Below, piece after piece: positions 33,719 through 46,669 of a stretch of DNA of 64,000 bases (position 1 is its first letter; every line of letters starts with the position of its first letter). A model generated the notes under the pieces. It saw only the letters and a program-made list of their open reading frames with translations. It was not told the origin of the DNA and made no database searches. A program made the translations under genes and the position numbers. Source of the DNA: Symbiodinium natans (Eukaryota > Sar > Dinophyceae > Suessiales > Symbiodiniaceae); assembly GCA_905221605.1 (NCBI GenBank), contig CAJNDS010001546.1, positions 286,001 to 350,000 of the forward strand, read 5' to 3'.

Positions 33719-33799
33719 ACCATATATATATATATATATATATATATTCTTTTTAATTTATTTGTATACTGTATATATACATATGTATATTATGTATCC
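33719..33799. repeat. TA-rich microsatellite
   Basis: A pure (TA)n tract of about 28 bases is followed by T-rich and TGTATA-type sequence. It lies just outside the provisional right end of the recombinase element. Similar TATGTATATG sequence lies just outside the left end (26360-26392). Confidence 0.85.
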
Positions 33800-36700
33800 A
33801 TTCTATTTGCCCATCTGTGCCCGAATCCGAAGCTCCCAACCGAGATCCGGGCATAACGACGTAGCACAGACCCAACCTCGGAAGAATTTGAGGATTGCCA
33901 AACATCTCTGTAGACAAGAATGTGGAGTGATTCCATGGGTCCATGACTCCATGACTCGAGAACCAGAACGCAGAAGAAGAACATGCCTTGAACAAAATGA
34001 CGAAATTCTGATCCTGGAGCCCTGCAATTCCGTAGCCGCTTGCAACTGTAATCAGCATTGGCAGGCTGGAGCTACACGCTACACTCGAAGCCCAGAATGC
34101 AAAAGCCCGACTATTACGCCTCCAATCACCCTCCAGTCATCTGCGAATTTTCGCTCAGTCCTGCTCAGGCTCTTGATTCTGCCATATTCTGTCCAACCCT
34201 TGCCTGGTCGCATCCGAACAGGCGCAGTGAAAAAGCTGCGAAAGCTCCGCTCTCCACCATTGGCCGGATAGAAGGTCGCGTCCTCCTTATATCGCCTATT
34301 CTACCTGCAGTCACACTCCCAAAGCGACCCCCCTCCCGTCGATTCCGAAGGCTCAGCTCTGCACGTCAACAATGATTGGATGAACACCAGAGGAACCTGC
34401 CAGAATTTCTACCGCCTGCCTGTGACCGTCTATGCGTGAATCACACTATAGTAGCTCAGGCGTTGGGGTCTCGCGTGAAGTTACAGCTGTGTTTAATCGC
34501 ACCAGGAGCGGCAACTTCGAGACTCTTGTGTGAACTCTAGGGATTCTGAAGCACTGCAATGCTCAGCTCCGTAAAGCCTCTGGTCAACCGAACCTTTGGT
34601 TCGTGGGAGCGTGGAAATTAACATGCGTCGTCCCAAAACTGCCTCCACCACCATCTTGGACATGTAGTAGGGCAGAACACCTGATTGAGAATTACGTAAT
34701 GGCAGAAAACCCTTGCGACTTAGGTTTTTCAGGCCTTGTCTCTGCTCGGAGTGAGTTTGTCTTCAGGACCTCAACAACTCAACTGTATCCACCACCCAAA
34801 GCTCACCATTTTGAAGCCCCTTAGGGGGATGAATTTTGAACAAAAGGATTCTGCATTGCAACCCTTAAGTCGACTCCTGGCTATTTACAGTGTAGTTTCG
34901 AACCCATGGCTTTGTTGGCTGAGAATATATATCTGCAAGAAGAGCACGGTTTTCAGGCTCTGGGTCGCGTTCTGGGATTCGGCTCTGGACTCGGCTAAAT
35001 TTTTGAAGGGTCCGCATGGCCGAGGTCATGGAGCCTTCCTTGTGCAAATCCTGCCCCAAGAATCTTCGATCGAAGTTCCCCGATCCCCCGCACCGCATGC
35101 AGCGGGCTAAACTAAAGGCCAGCAGACACCTACAACACCTAGGAAGACCTGGCACAACACCTGGAGACAGAGCCCCCTGTGCTCTCCCCAAGATGAGTCT
35201 GGCGGCTGTAAGTCCCACTGCTGTACTCGCGGAGGAAGACCTGGGCAACGAGTTGACGAGCTGAAGAGAAGTGAGGGGATTCCCACATTAAAACTCTAAA
35301 AGCAAATCTCAAATTCCGCGAGCCCTGCACTTCAGCAGATAGAAAGGTTTCGGAGTTTGAATAGGCTGCCTGAATTTATGGATCTTACGTTGGGGTTCAG
35401 GGTTGTCCAGGCTGTATCACGGAACACTTCTAGAACCCGTAGTAGCCGTACGTTCATGGTGCAACGGCTTGGCCAACAAGCTGACCCACCTTGGGCGTGT
35501 GCGGGGCTTGGGGGGACTTGGTTTTGTGAGGAAGCCAAGCGTCGAAGCACTGTCGAAGCAGTTGCTGAGATCTTGCCGCTCGGTTCCACTCTCACGGAGT
35601 CTTTCAAACTGTGCCACAAACGTCCAGAAACTGTGTGTTGCGCTGGAGAGAACTGACCCAACCCAGCTCACCCTGAAGCTAAGTCACCCACCCCGTCCTC
35701 GATCTACAGGACGTACAAGGCCAAAAACTCCCTCCCTCCCCCCAAATTTCCAGAGCATTCAAAGCAGAAAGCCGAACACACCAAAGCCGCTTTGCCCGCT
35801 CGGGGTGCGGCCGAACGCTCGAGCGGGAAGGTGAGGATCACGGGTTGGCACGCGCTGAAGGGGCCAGGAGGGTGTAAGTCACGGGATGGGCAGGGTAGAG
35901 GTTTGCGGTGGCCCGGCTTCGAGGACTTGCCCATACCTTTGGCTATTACCTCTTCAAACTCTCCGAGAGTACAAGGCTCACTGCGAATGGGAGAAGCTGG
36001 GTGCTTTGTGTACGGAAGTCAAGCGTCAACATTCTAAAAAAACTCTGGCATCGTATCCCTGCCCACGAGTCCCAACGACCTGCATCTCTAAATTCGGCCC
36101 TTAACCCCAATTCGCCTGAACATGGCGACAAGCGCGACCTGCACGAGTGCATTGAAATGCCTCGCGATCCGCGATGCGAGGGAGATTTATGGGTCACGGC
36201 TGCTTTAAGAAACTTTTGGGGAGGTGAAAGGCTCTGAGGGCTTGGAGGCTTCAGACTTCAGGGCTGACTGATGGGGATTTGGGATGTGTTTCAAGCACCT
36301 GTCCGAGAACTGAACGCATGTCATCTCAAATTCCTAGCCATGTTGAGCTCTCCTGTGCAAAAGAACGTAGGCCCAAAGTCCTAAACCGCACCAATGTCCG
36401 ATTCAAACTAAACCCTCAACTGGTCCAGGCTCCGCTTCTAGCCTTAACTTCCTGAACTCTCCAACCAACGCCTCTGAAGATGGACATGGTCAGTTCGCCA
36501 AGATGATGGTCCCGTTTTGGGTATCCTAAATATTCGGGGCCGCCTTATCATCGTAATCCCAAAAGGGATCCAAATTTCGAGAAATGACCACATGCTACCT
36601 GGTTACTACCTGCTATACTGCCGCTGGCAGAAGTATAGTTGAGCATATCTGGGCACCCCAAAACCAGAAAGATTGAGTCGCGCTCCGATCTCCCTACTCT

Positions 36701-39700
36701 CCTTTCTGATTCTTTGTAAATTCCTCCCCTAATTCCTTTCGCTTCATTGGGGCTGCTGCCATTCCAGCTTCCTCTTTCGCAGTGCTGTGACCTCGGGTCA
36801 AACAGACATCCGAAGAGGAATCAGAATTCCTAAATTTCGGCTAGTGTCGGGACTGATTCGTCTGCATATTCTTGGCTTCGTGGAGTCCGAATTTCAGAAC
36901 ACTTCGACTACTAAACTGAGGATGTAGCACAACTTCAGAGGGGCCTAGGCTCAAATAGTTGTCAACCTGCAGCTGACTGGACTCTGGGCACTTCAAGCTG
37001 GCTGCGAATCTGCTGAAAACCTAAAGCCTGTAGGGCAAAAATCGGGCAAACTGTGGCGGGATGGGGCCTTTTCGGAAGCAAGAACAAAGTCACGTCTGAA
37101 ATGCTAAGCCCTCAGCCCACCTTTTTAGGCTAGTAGCTGTGCAGTATCTAGCAGCAAGGAAACCATTGCGGTCCATCGTTCTATCATACAGGAGTAGGGC
37201 GATGCTTACAGTTGCTTGAGATTTGGGGTACAAGTCTTGCGTAAGAGGCCGGGACGTTTGGTTTCCGGTTCTAAGTTCCAAAGTTACCGCAGGGCTTGAG
37301 ATTCAGAATTTTCTTTCCATGAAAGAACACCTTGAGCCATCACCCCGCAACTTGAAGACGTGCGACTTCCTCGTAGGTCAGGCCCGTCCACATCTGATCG
37401 AAGATGGACTGGCAAGGCTGATTGCGGCGCTCGAAAATTCTAGTTGCGATAGCCTTTGATAGCCTTTGACTTCACAGCCACTACAAGGCGGAGAAGGGGT
37501 CTGCAAAGAGGGAATGCATCACACTGAAGCTTCTAGCTTAAAACATTGCTCACAGAAGGCCTCAACTCCGTCACAGAATGTAGGGGGACTAGACTTGAAG
37601 CTCTGCACCTGAACACCCTGATAGACGGCAACCTCCATATTAGGTTCCATCCCCCAAGCTGGCGATCCCGAGTGTTGGTCTCCCCCAGCAGCATATCCTG
37701 AAAAAGCCGTGACCTGGTCGGCTTCAAGGATCGTCCGGCCTCGGCTTGTTGAGAGCCTCCTTCAAATTGAGGGTGATTTTGAGGGTGGTGTTTGGATCTA
37801 GTAACAAAGAGCTCAGCCGCCGGGGAAAATATGAAGGCCTCTCAAGCACGTTCGACTTCAAGGGTTTCGAAGAGAAGCAACCGTCCAGATCTGCGTGATG
37901 AACCCTCAACACTACACCCTGTAACTCCGAAATGAAATTTCTGACATCTGGGTGATCGACCGACGCCCTGGAAGACCAAGCCGAAAAGGAAAGTCAGGAC
38001 CACGGACAGGCAAAACCTGAATCTTAAGTCTCTAATTGGGTGGGAGGAGGGCGGATTTTGGGGGCTATTCAGGTTTTGAGAGGGAACTTTGCAAAAACTT
38101 CAGCACAGCAAAAGGCTCCAAGGCTCTGAAAACGTCATAGGTCGTACTCGAAGGTCTGAGTGGAATGACTGGTGTTTGAGTGTTCAGGGGGAGACGGAAA
38201 AAAACGGAAGAGACGCACTCAAACTACTCAAACGGTTTGAGTGTGAGGACTGCTGGGGTTTAAAATTCGAAGCTTGGGTACCCCTTCCACAAGTCGTACA
38301 TCGCCCTTTTACCCCGGACTCATGTGGTGCAGCGTGGCCCCATATGCCATCTCGAGTTAGAACTTTGGCTTTTCGTCCTGCACACTTGGCGAGCCCGCGA
38401 ATTTCGAGCGCTGTCTGGCTATAGAAATCAGTGAACCCCGGGATGAACCGTGCAAGCCGCTAAGCCCTGCAGGCTCCACAGCCCTTTGCTTTTTATAATG
38501 CTTTTTCCATGCAACCTTAATTGCTTCTTCAAAGCAAAAAAGCGCTCAGCACCCTGCCTTACCGTCAGTGTGGTTCGATCCCGGACCACTGCGCGGAATT
38601 CGCGCTTGGCCAGCTGGCGGAGCTGCTTTCCGAAGCTCTTGCGGACCTTAGGAAAAAACAGGAGAAAGCCTCTAAACGACCATCGAAACTCTGTTACAGC
38701 AACTCCGGGTTCAGCTCAAAAAGCAGAAAATGGTGGGCTCATAAACTACAAAGCTGCTCAGTTTCGCAACCCCCTTTTTTCATGGGCCTACAAGCCGAAA
38801 AGGAGTTGCGGACCCCCGAGGCCCTGAAGCCTACGCTGCACAAGTTTGACGAGCTGAAAGCTTTGGGGTGTCAAGGCAGCGAATTTTCTGGTGTGGGGTC
38901 ATGGATTCCGTGGATTGCAGGGCCTCTCAGACTTCGAGTGTCAAGGATTGGGGGCGGAATGGGGCGGACCTTGCGAAGGATGCCGATGGAATTGGGCCTA
39001 CAAGTTATGCGGGCCGCAGGGGGGCATCAGGCTCAGTCGCCAAACTCCGCTTCGAGACGAACCTCCTGCACCCTTTAGGGTTCAGGAGTCTCCACTAGTA
39101 CATTGCACGTTCAGCTGACAATACAAACAAAGATCAAAGCATGGCTGCGATTTAGCAGAAGCTCTTGCAGAGGTAGGCCTTTGAAAGCTGTTGAATCTGC
39201 GACTGGCTCGGGGGCAGGTCTGATGGGCCAATGGCCGCTAGCAAAGAGTTGACAACGGCTGAGGGCATCCTGGATTGCTGTCACCTCAAATTTGTCGTCC
39301 TTCCCTCTACACAGCAGCCCAAAACCACGAAACCCCAAACAGTGCAAACCTCGGCCATGCGTTGAGAGAGCTGAAAAACTAACAGACCAGCAGACAAAAC
39401 ATTTGGAACACGCGATCTGAAGCCCCGGGCCGTGTCAAACGAAGGGTGTAGGGCGTTCTTCGCCCCTCGCCCTTTAGGTGTCCTCTCAACTGCTGGCACG
39501 TGTTGTGGCTTCGCTTCTTCAGGGCTTCCTTCGTTTAGTTGGGATTGGGCTAATGCAGACTACAGCACCACGCCCTGAACACCATGAAGCCTCAGTGTCC
39601 AGGAGTTGAGGATCGAGCTTCTCAAGGCTTCGATGGGGGTCATGGAGCTCTCTCATTTCTGGAGATTGGGCGGATTGGGTCGACTGGGTCGCTTTGTCTG

Positions 39701-42700
39701 CGCAGGAGGGAAAAAATCTGGAGCTTTGAACAGCTAGACGTGGCGGCGCTGCGTGGCATGAGCAGCTTTAAGTAATGTGGAGGCCCAGTCCATTTTGTTC
39801 GGTGGGGAAGGGGCGGGGGGGGTGTCTGAGGATGTCCCCTCCGTCCCCTTGCTCCCGCCTTGCTCCCAGGGCGGGTATCCACCCCAGACTGCCCTTTTTC
39901 AGGATGCTGAGAGGTTACCAGAGGGTCCGAGTTCTTGTCCTGTGAAGTTGGAGTAACCATGGAAGATGTGGAGACGCGGGATGCCTTCCAACAACAGCTC
40001 AAGGGCGCGGCACAGCTTGGCATCCAGACCTCTAAGCTTTAGAGTCACGGACACGCCCCTTTCAGAATAGTTTTACGTCGAGCATCCCCTGCAGGCAAGG
40101 GACATTCTGGGGACAACCTAACAACCACAACACCCTCAAAACATCACAAAGCGTCCAAGAGACATCCCCGGAGTCCTGCAAAGCTCATGCTCCTCGTCGG
40201 TCGCCGACCCTGAGAGCAGCTGCGCCGTTTGCTTTTTTTGCTTGCAACTTGTGGGTTCCAGGGGTCTATAGTCTATACGTTATGCCCAAAGGAGCTGAGC
40301 AACGCTGTCTCCCCCTGAACCTAATCCCTGAAAGCAGCTGGGGTCAAGGGCCGCGAAAGTTTGTTCATGAGGGGAAGGACCACGATGTTCAGTATCTACG
40401 GATTTACTGAAGGTCCTCAACCATGGACCGCTGATTGCTCAACCATGCCCTGACCACCCGTTACTGCTTCACTTTTCTTGGCTTTGCGGGTCCTCAAAAC
40501 GTTTCAAACCCCTGTGTGATACAAGTGTAGCATGGCTTGCACGCTGCTTTTGTTCAGCACAAGGAAGCGCCTTGTAAGAAACCAAGCGGGTTTGAGCGGC
40601 ATACGCTTTAAAGAACGTTTTTGAAGCCAAGAGTTTCCACCTGCCGCCACGGGACCCACGGAGAGGCCAGATGCACTACTCCGCTGGAGTGCAGCCTCGA
40701 GAGCAGAGTTATGGATTGGGCTTTGGCAAGTGGCAATGTGGGGCTTGGGACGCAGAAGACGGGGGGGGAGACAGGGGCGGCCAAAGCATGGGGTAAGGGG
40801 ATGCCACGGATCCGTGCTCGACATGACACAGGTTGAGCAAGGTTTCGCACACCCGTTAGACAGCTAACTGACTTCCAGAATCATACTACATGCCACAATG
40901 CCGAAGAAGTCCATGTCTGTGGAGAAGCCGTCCCAAAACACTGGAACCCCTCGCTTTGCTCTGAGGAACAAACGTTAACTAGAACAGCAAACCGCCCCAA
41001 ATTGCCAACACAAGCAAACAGCACAAACAGCACCTAAAGTGTTTGGATTGAGCCTGAGCCTGTGGCCTCCAGGCGCTCCTGGGTCCAGATGCGAACCAAG
41101 GCGTCTGTCTTTGCCTTGGGCTCCTGGCAGCGCGGCCCAGTTCCGCGCGCGGTTGTAAGAGTTCATTTTGTCGTTTTGGGGTTCTTGGTGGGACTATGTT
41201 CCAGTTTTCTTTCAACCTTCATTGTTGTTCAGATATGAGGGTGTGAAGTTGGGGGACTCTGGGTATTTAGGGACGAGTGCTTGTGCTCCGACTTTGTACT
41301 ATGCCCGGCTTATCCTAATTTTTCTGGTGCTTAGAACTACGCACTGCCGCGCCCTACAAGGCAGTGAGCAAAGCGGACAGATGTCGATACCGGGGGGTCC
41401 GTCTGCATGAGGAAGATGACAAAGTCCGCCGGATTGAAACCAGCAGGGCAGGGATAACCAACCTCCCGGGATCGGGTTTTCGGGTGGTTGGGATTTCGAT
41501 TTGGGGGGTTTGAAGGGTGTTCAGGGTGTGAGGACACCGAGTAGCTCTGTCAGGCTCTATGGTTTGATCCGGGCAGGCAATCAGATCCTGGCTTTTGCAA
41601 GATATGGATATTCAGTGCATGTCCAAAGCATATCAAGTTGTAAGTATTGCTTGAGTGGGTCTGCGGAGTCTAAGGACATCGGAGCTGCGTGCAAAGAATT
41701 GCATCCCTCTACGATAAACAAAGGTTTTGGATGAGGGGAACGAAGGGAGCCTAGACTCGAAGTGGTCAAAGTGGGCGTCTTTCCATGAGGGGGTTCCAGT
41801 GCCGACGATCCACCCACTCTACCTGGTTCCATGGAGAACCACACAGCTGGGGAGCAAGGCGGGGGAGCAGAGAGACAAAATCAAGAACCCTCAACTTTTA
41901 ATCACTTTGAATCTTTCGCGGCCTACCTAAGTGAGTTGGACAAGACCTCAACAAACCTCAACGACAAAGGCCAACAGCGGCCTTGGCGAAGTAGTTGACC
42001 ATCTGCTCTCTGTCCCCAGCCCAAAGGCAATGCCCACCGCAAAGGCCTTGCAATCTCCACTGCGAGGTTTAGAAGGGCCTCGGGGAACAAGAATATGACG
42101 TCGTCGTATAATCCCTTCCCCCTAATACTAAAACCACCCCTAATTTTAATATTGTTTTTCCCGGACCCTGCCGGCACCCAGCCCAATACTAAACCTGTTT
42201 GAGAATTAGGGGGGGAGGGGTTCAGGGCCTTCGCCCTTGAGTTGAGCCATTAAGGGTTTCGGAATCAGGTTTTAGGATTCAGACCCCCCTATTTTAAATA
42301 TTTTTTAGGGCCCAGGCGAATTTCAGGATTAGGGGTGGGGGGGGGGGGAGGGATTTAGCATCAAGGAGGAAGGGATTAATGAACATGTTCTAAGGTTTCA
42401 GGGTAGTTAACGGTAGTTACCGAAGGTGCGGTTCCTGCCATTTCGGACCAATAAGGCTCGAAGTGTGCTCAGACTGTAGGCCAGGGTCCGTAAGACATAA
42501 AGTGCCGTTCAAGCTCATTTGTCACAGGGCTCACGGGGTCTTTGAGCGAACGTCCTGCAGGAACCTGCGCAGTCGAAATTAGCACTCACGCTCCTGGACC
42601 AGAACAAGTGCAGATTTGCACAGCTGGCAATCTTTGGTGCAAGGCTGGCGGCTGGGCTGGGCTTTCTAACTGAATGAGAAAATGCATGACCTCTCATGTC

Positions 42701-45339
42701 AATATCTTGTCACGTCCCCGGTAGCAGATACTGTCTTCAGAACTGGGGAGAACTTCTGCGTAAGACTCTCAGCAGGACAAACACCAATCGAGCGTGATGG
42801 CAGTGCTGAAGAGACATATACTTCGTATGAGCTCATCATCTGCTAAACTCCTGCACGCTACAGCTGGGACCCCCTGCAGAGCACATGATCCACTAGCGCG
42901 AAAATTTCGCTGCTGGGTTGGTGGAGCGTGCCTCAGTTTTCTTAGTGTCTAAGCTGCGATGCATATCAGGAATGGAAGGACAGATGAGACAGTGCACAAA
43001 AAGGGACCAAAACCAAACGCGCGGCAGCATTTTCTGGGATGCAGGGTGAGAAGGGACTATCGGGGTTGGGCAGGTTCAGGTTCAGGATGGGATTGGCGGC
43101 TTGGTTTTAAGGCAAGGCGGATGCACCTTTACAGTTTTGCTCGCAAGCTGCCGAGGCGCAAATGATGGTACAGCCGGTTTTGGCTAAGTCCTTCAGCACG
43201 CTCATGACCTGCACTCAGAACAAGCCTCAGCTAAGGGCAGCGTCAAATAGAAGCTCTGACAGTAAATCACTCCACAACATTCCTGATAGCGGAGTTCACC
43301 TCCCAATTTCCCAAAGTCAGATTTACGACTTTCATGTAGATGTGGACTGTTTCGCCCTTCAAGTTCCTCCCTTGAAGCAAACTCCGAAGCCACGCCCAAG
43401 ACCAGAATCCGGAAGGGTACTCCGGGCTTGACATGGCGTAGCCCCCTTCCTGGTAGGCCGCGTAAGAGTCCAAGCCACTGGTCCTGGGAGATCATGACCA
43501 CGGGGATACATGGTTCCTCGCCTTAAGCTGCCATGTTCCTTTGTTTTCGCATAGAAGCGTTGCGCTTATTGCTTAAGCCCTTTAAGCACGCTCAGTCACC
43601 TTCTAATCCCCATCAGCTGATCTGAAGCCTTTCGAAACCCTGGCTCTAGATTGTCCTATGCACTCCTCCCACCACTTTCATCTTTTCGCACACCCTCCCT
43701 GCACACCTCATTACACCTCAGGGAGCAAGGCTCAAGGTGAACGGCACTGAGTCCCAGGCGGTTCGTCGAGGCAAACGATGTCGGGCCTGGTGATAAGTTC
43801 CACCTGAGGGGTTTTGTTATCGTTTCGAGCATCCAGAAAATTTCGTATCACGGCCTTGCCAAAACCAAACCGTGTGTAAGTCGAGTGTGTTCCGAAGCTC
43901 AGGACTTAGGACTCTGTGCATGAAGGCTTTGAGTCGAGACATTCGGGGATAGTAGGAGTGATACGGGGCCTGGGTTTCTGGGATGCATGAGAGTCGGAAG
44001 TATACGATGTAGGCTTTGCAGGTCTGGCTGCGATTTGGGATTCAGTGTTTCGTTGAGGCAGAACTGGTTCGCCTTTTTGTGGCTCTGTGCGGAGTGAGAA
44101 GCTTTCAGGGGCGATTAGGCACCTGTCAAAGGCTCAGGGACTCGAGGATCAGGGGTCCTGGATTCCCTAAATGTCCCTTCTTTATCCTATGGTCCCCTGT
44201 AAGAAGCTGAAACCGCTAGTGCCTTCAACCCTGGGGTTGATGAGGGCATAAGCAAAGAATCGGCGTGGTGCGCAGTGAGGGGATTGAACATCCTATGACC
44301 TATGACCCCTATAAATGAGCAATGCCTACCGGCCCTGCGGGTTTTCGAGAGGGCTGCAGGGGCTTACACTTTCAGATGACCCAGAACCCCCCATGACTGT
44401 CGAGGGCGCTGCGCCAATGGCAGTTCGCTTCCGTTGGCCCCCAGAAAGCCCGTTTATGACAGTATTGCCAATGTACCTCTCAGCGGTTTCGCTGGAGACA
44501 AACAGCACCGAATTACAAATAGTCATGATGCCACTGCAGATTCCAGGGGTTCGGAGACGCATCCAGACAATCCGGGCGGCTTTTATGCTCACCATTGCCA
44601 CCTCGCACGAGAACACCCGAACAACCGGGCCCCCCGCCCCCCTCCCCCGGTGCTTTCCAAAGCCTGGGTTGCGTGCGTGTTGGCGCAGCCGAGGAGCCCA
44701 AGCGATCCGAGCAGTTCCGAGATGAGCTCCTGCCGATCCTCCTGTGAGAGGCTTAGTGGGTCTTTGGGCGTCAAGTTACTAGCTTGAGGTTTATACTTGG
44801 GAGGTTGTTAAGGAGAACACGGCGGCAGGCGAATGCCGAAGAGTCTCAAGGGGCCTCAAGAGCGCCCTCAAAAAGGCTGAGGTCTGTGTGCTGTCCAACT
44901 TCTTGGCGGCACGAAACGGTCGGTTGAAGGTCTTGTTTGCAGCGACTTCAATGACATGGGCATGGGTTCTTCAGGAATTGCGAGTAAGGGCGACGAACTG
45001 CAGCTGGGAACCTTTGAGTGGGAGACAGAGACATGCAAAGCTCGACATCTCTGAAACTATGACGGGGCTTAGGATACCATTGAGAGGGCTTGAGGCGTAA
45101 GCTAGGGCTCGCAGGGGTCTCAAGTACCTTTCTGCACAAGTGCTTGGACCCCATAGATCAACGCGAAACGGTTCAGGCCAGCCTGAATCCTTGACCTTTA
45201 GTCACTTTAGCCTCAAAGAATAGACCTTAAGCCTTCCACCGACACCTCGAACCGACACCTGACTGAAGCTCTTTGAAGCTATTTCAAGCTATGCGAAGCC
45301 CTACTTTTGCCTTTTTGTTTGAAGCCGCAGCCACAACCT
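33800..45339. other. Long non-coding stretch
   Basis: More than 11 kb without a recognisable gene, RNA or element. Short open frames overlap on both strands and show no domain, hydrophobic pattern or repeat that would support coding. Scattered GGGTTT/AAACCC words continue. A weak inverted pair, CCACCCCTAAT at 42134 and its complement at 42328, bounds an AT-rich patch, but it is too short to call an element. Small spliced exons cannot be excluded. Confidence 0.5.
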
Positions 45340-45427
45340 CACATGAACACTATTATTTGCGCATGAATGAATTTGTTAATAGACATCTACGGGCAATATG
45401 AATCATACGTGGCGCCCGTAATAATAT
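45340..45427. other. AT-rich island, left part, interrupted by a Copia insertion
   Basis: AT-rich sequence with ATGAATGAATT-type words stops at the CTAAC target duplication. The same kind of sequence resumes after the Copia element (48796 onward), so the island was continuous before insertion. Confidence 0.6.
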
Positions 45428-45432
45428 CTAAC

Positions 45433-45828
45433 TGCGTAACTCGGACAGTCACAATTTTTACCCCAGGGGAGCAAACGAAAAGAAGAGTCTTGCTATGACT
45501 ACTTTGGGATTTGTACAAGTCTTGGTAGCACAATTCCTGAAGAAACTGTACATGTGAATTATGTTTGAGAAATTGGTGTACATACTGTCATGGGGGCTGG
45601 GCCTAGCCTGGTTACTGCCACACCCTACACTCCCCCATGTGGTTGCTGCAAACCGCAGCATGAGCCACTTTGGCCTGCGGATGTGGAATGGTGGTGGACG
45701 GGCGAAGGAGGGCGAAGGAGGGCGAAGGACATGTGGGGCAACCACAGGGCAACATCGAGGAGGAGAAGGCATGAAGAAGACATGACATGTTCATCCCTCT
45801 GTGATATATCACCTGTTCTGCCCGCGCA
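45433..45828 (-). repeat. 3' LTR of the small Copia element
   Basis: A 396-bp copy bounded by TG and CA. Relative to the other LTR it has a triplicated GGGCGAAGGA word near 45702-45730 and extra sequence near 45540 and 45605. The shared core includes CCCCATGTGGTTGCTGCAAA and CATGACATGTTCATCCCTCT. Confidence 0.92.
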
Positions 45829-45846
45829 CTCCCCCTTTGAATCCCT

Positions 45847-46188
45847 TCAAACACCATGCAGCAGACAAGTACCACACAGGGTCCTTTGGACTGATTCGCA
45901 CCTGTTCAACCCTCGGCAAGTAGGATGAACATGGACACACCTCCCATTAGCAGTTAGGTACACACGCACCGGCCGGTGATTTCGTCCACGTCTCACAACC
46001 TGATTTTGACAGCATACTCTACAGAGCGCTCGTGCTTCGTACACTCGGGTCTTTGCTAGTGAGGGACATCCCTCAATGCTGTGAACACATCGCCCATAGG
46101 GAGTGACTATGAGTCGGCGCAACGCAGGCGGCACATGTGGGGGATGCTGCGGTTCAGCCTCTTGAGGTTGAGGAGCCGGTTGCCGCAT
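45847..46188 (-). pseudogene. Cys/His-rich tail region of the Copia element
   Basis: The minus-strand frame encodes two related modules: GRCVHSIEGCPSLAKTRVYE followed by ALCRVC, and GRCVHVHPTCRGLNRCE followed by LCGTC. Each has the pattern H-x4-C-x13/14-C-x2-C, likely zinc-binding. It lies between the RNase H region and the 3' LTR, where most Copia elements have little coding sequence. No start codon is assured. It may be the end of a downstream extra ORF or of the polyprotein. I cannot assign a function. Confidence 0.5.
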
Positions 46189-46242
46189 AGGAGGCTCAGG
46201 ATCTGGTTGGAGGGGAGGGGCTCCTGTTTTCCAGCTCTTGCT

Positions 46243-46479
46243 TCAAGTGGCCCCTCTTTGGCCTGGTGTGATGATTCGATTCATCACCTCCCGTTGGTTC
46301 TGTAGGGGCCTTCTACGCAGCACTTGTTGGGGGTGAGGCATGAGGGGCGGATCGTCCACTTGCACTTGTGGTGGGTGTTCAGGTTGCACATGCAGCATGC
46401 GGGCATCCCTCCTGAACATTCTACACATGAGTGCGGCTATTATACCTCCAACCACTAGTCCAACAACAAACCACCCCAA
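46243..46479 (-). pseudogene. Short frame with one membrane-spanning segment, Copia element
   Basis: The first residues, MGWFVVGLVVGGIIAALMCR, form a strongly hydrophobic segment of transmembrane length, followed by a basic and Pro/Gln-rich tail. It lies just upstream of the Cys/His-rich region on the same strand and may once have been part of one downstream protein. A membrane segment here could hint at an envelope-like ORF, but the evidence is a single hydrophobic stretch. Confidence 0.35.
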
Positions 46480-46669
46480 GACATCTACAACCTGGCGTGG
46501 AGGGTTTGGAAGAAACGTCAGCGCAACAGTTCGTTCAGCGATGGCATGCGGGAAAACTGCTGCCGCTTCTCCCTGTGGGACCTGGGCTATCCCCTGTGCG
46601 ACCCCGACGAGGGCAGCACCTCTCAGGAGACTGCCAGTGTAACTCCCGCTGGAGTCTGTCGACCTTTCC

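Noticed and set aside
33324-34271. A 315-residue plus-strand protein
   Set aside because: It overlaps the start of the intact recombinase gene on the other strand and passes through the TA microsatellite, with no domain.
42134-42338. A small MITE with CCACCCCTAAT inverted ends
   Set aside because: An 11-bp match in low-complexity sequence with no target duplication is not enough.
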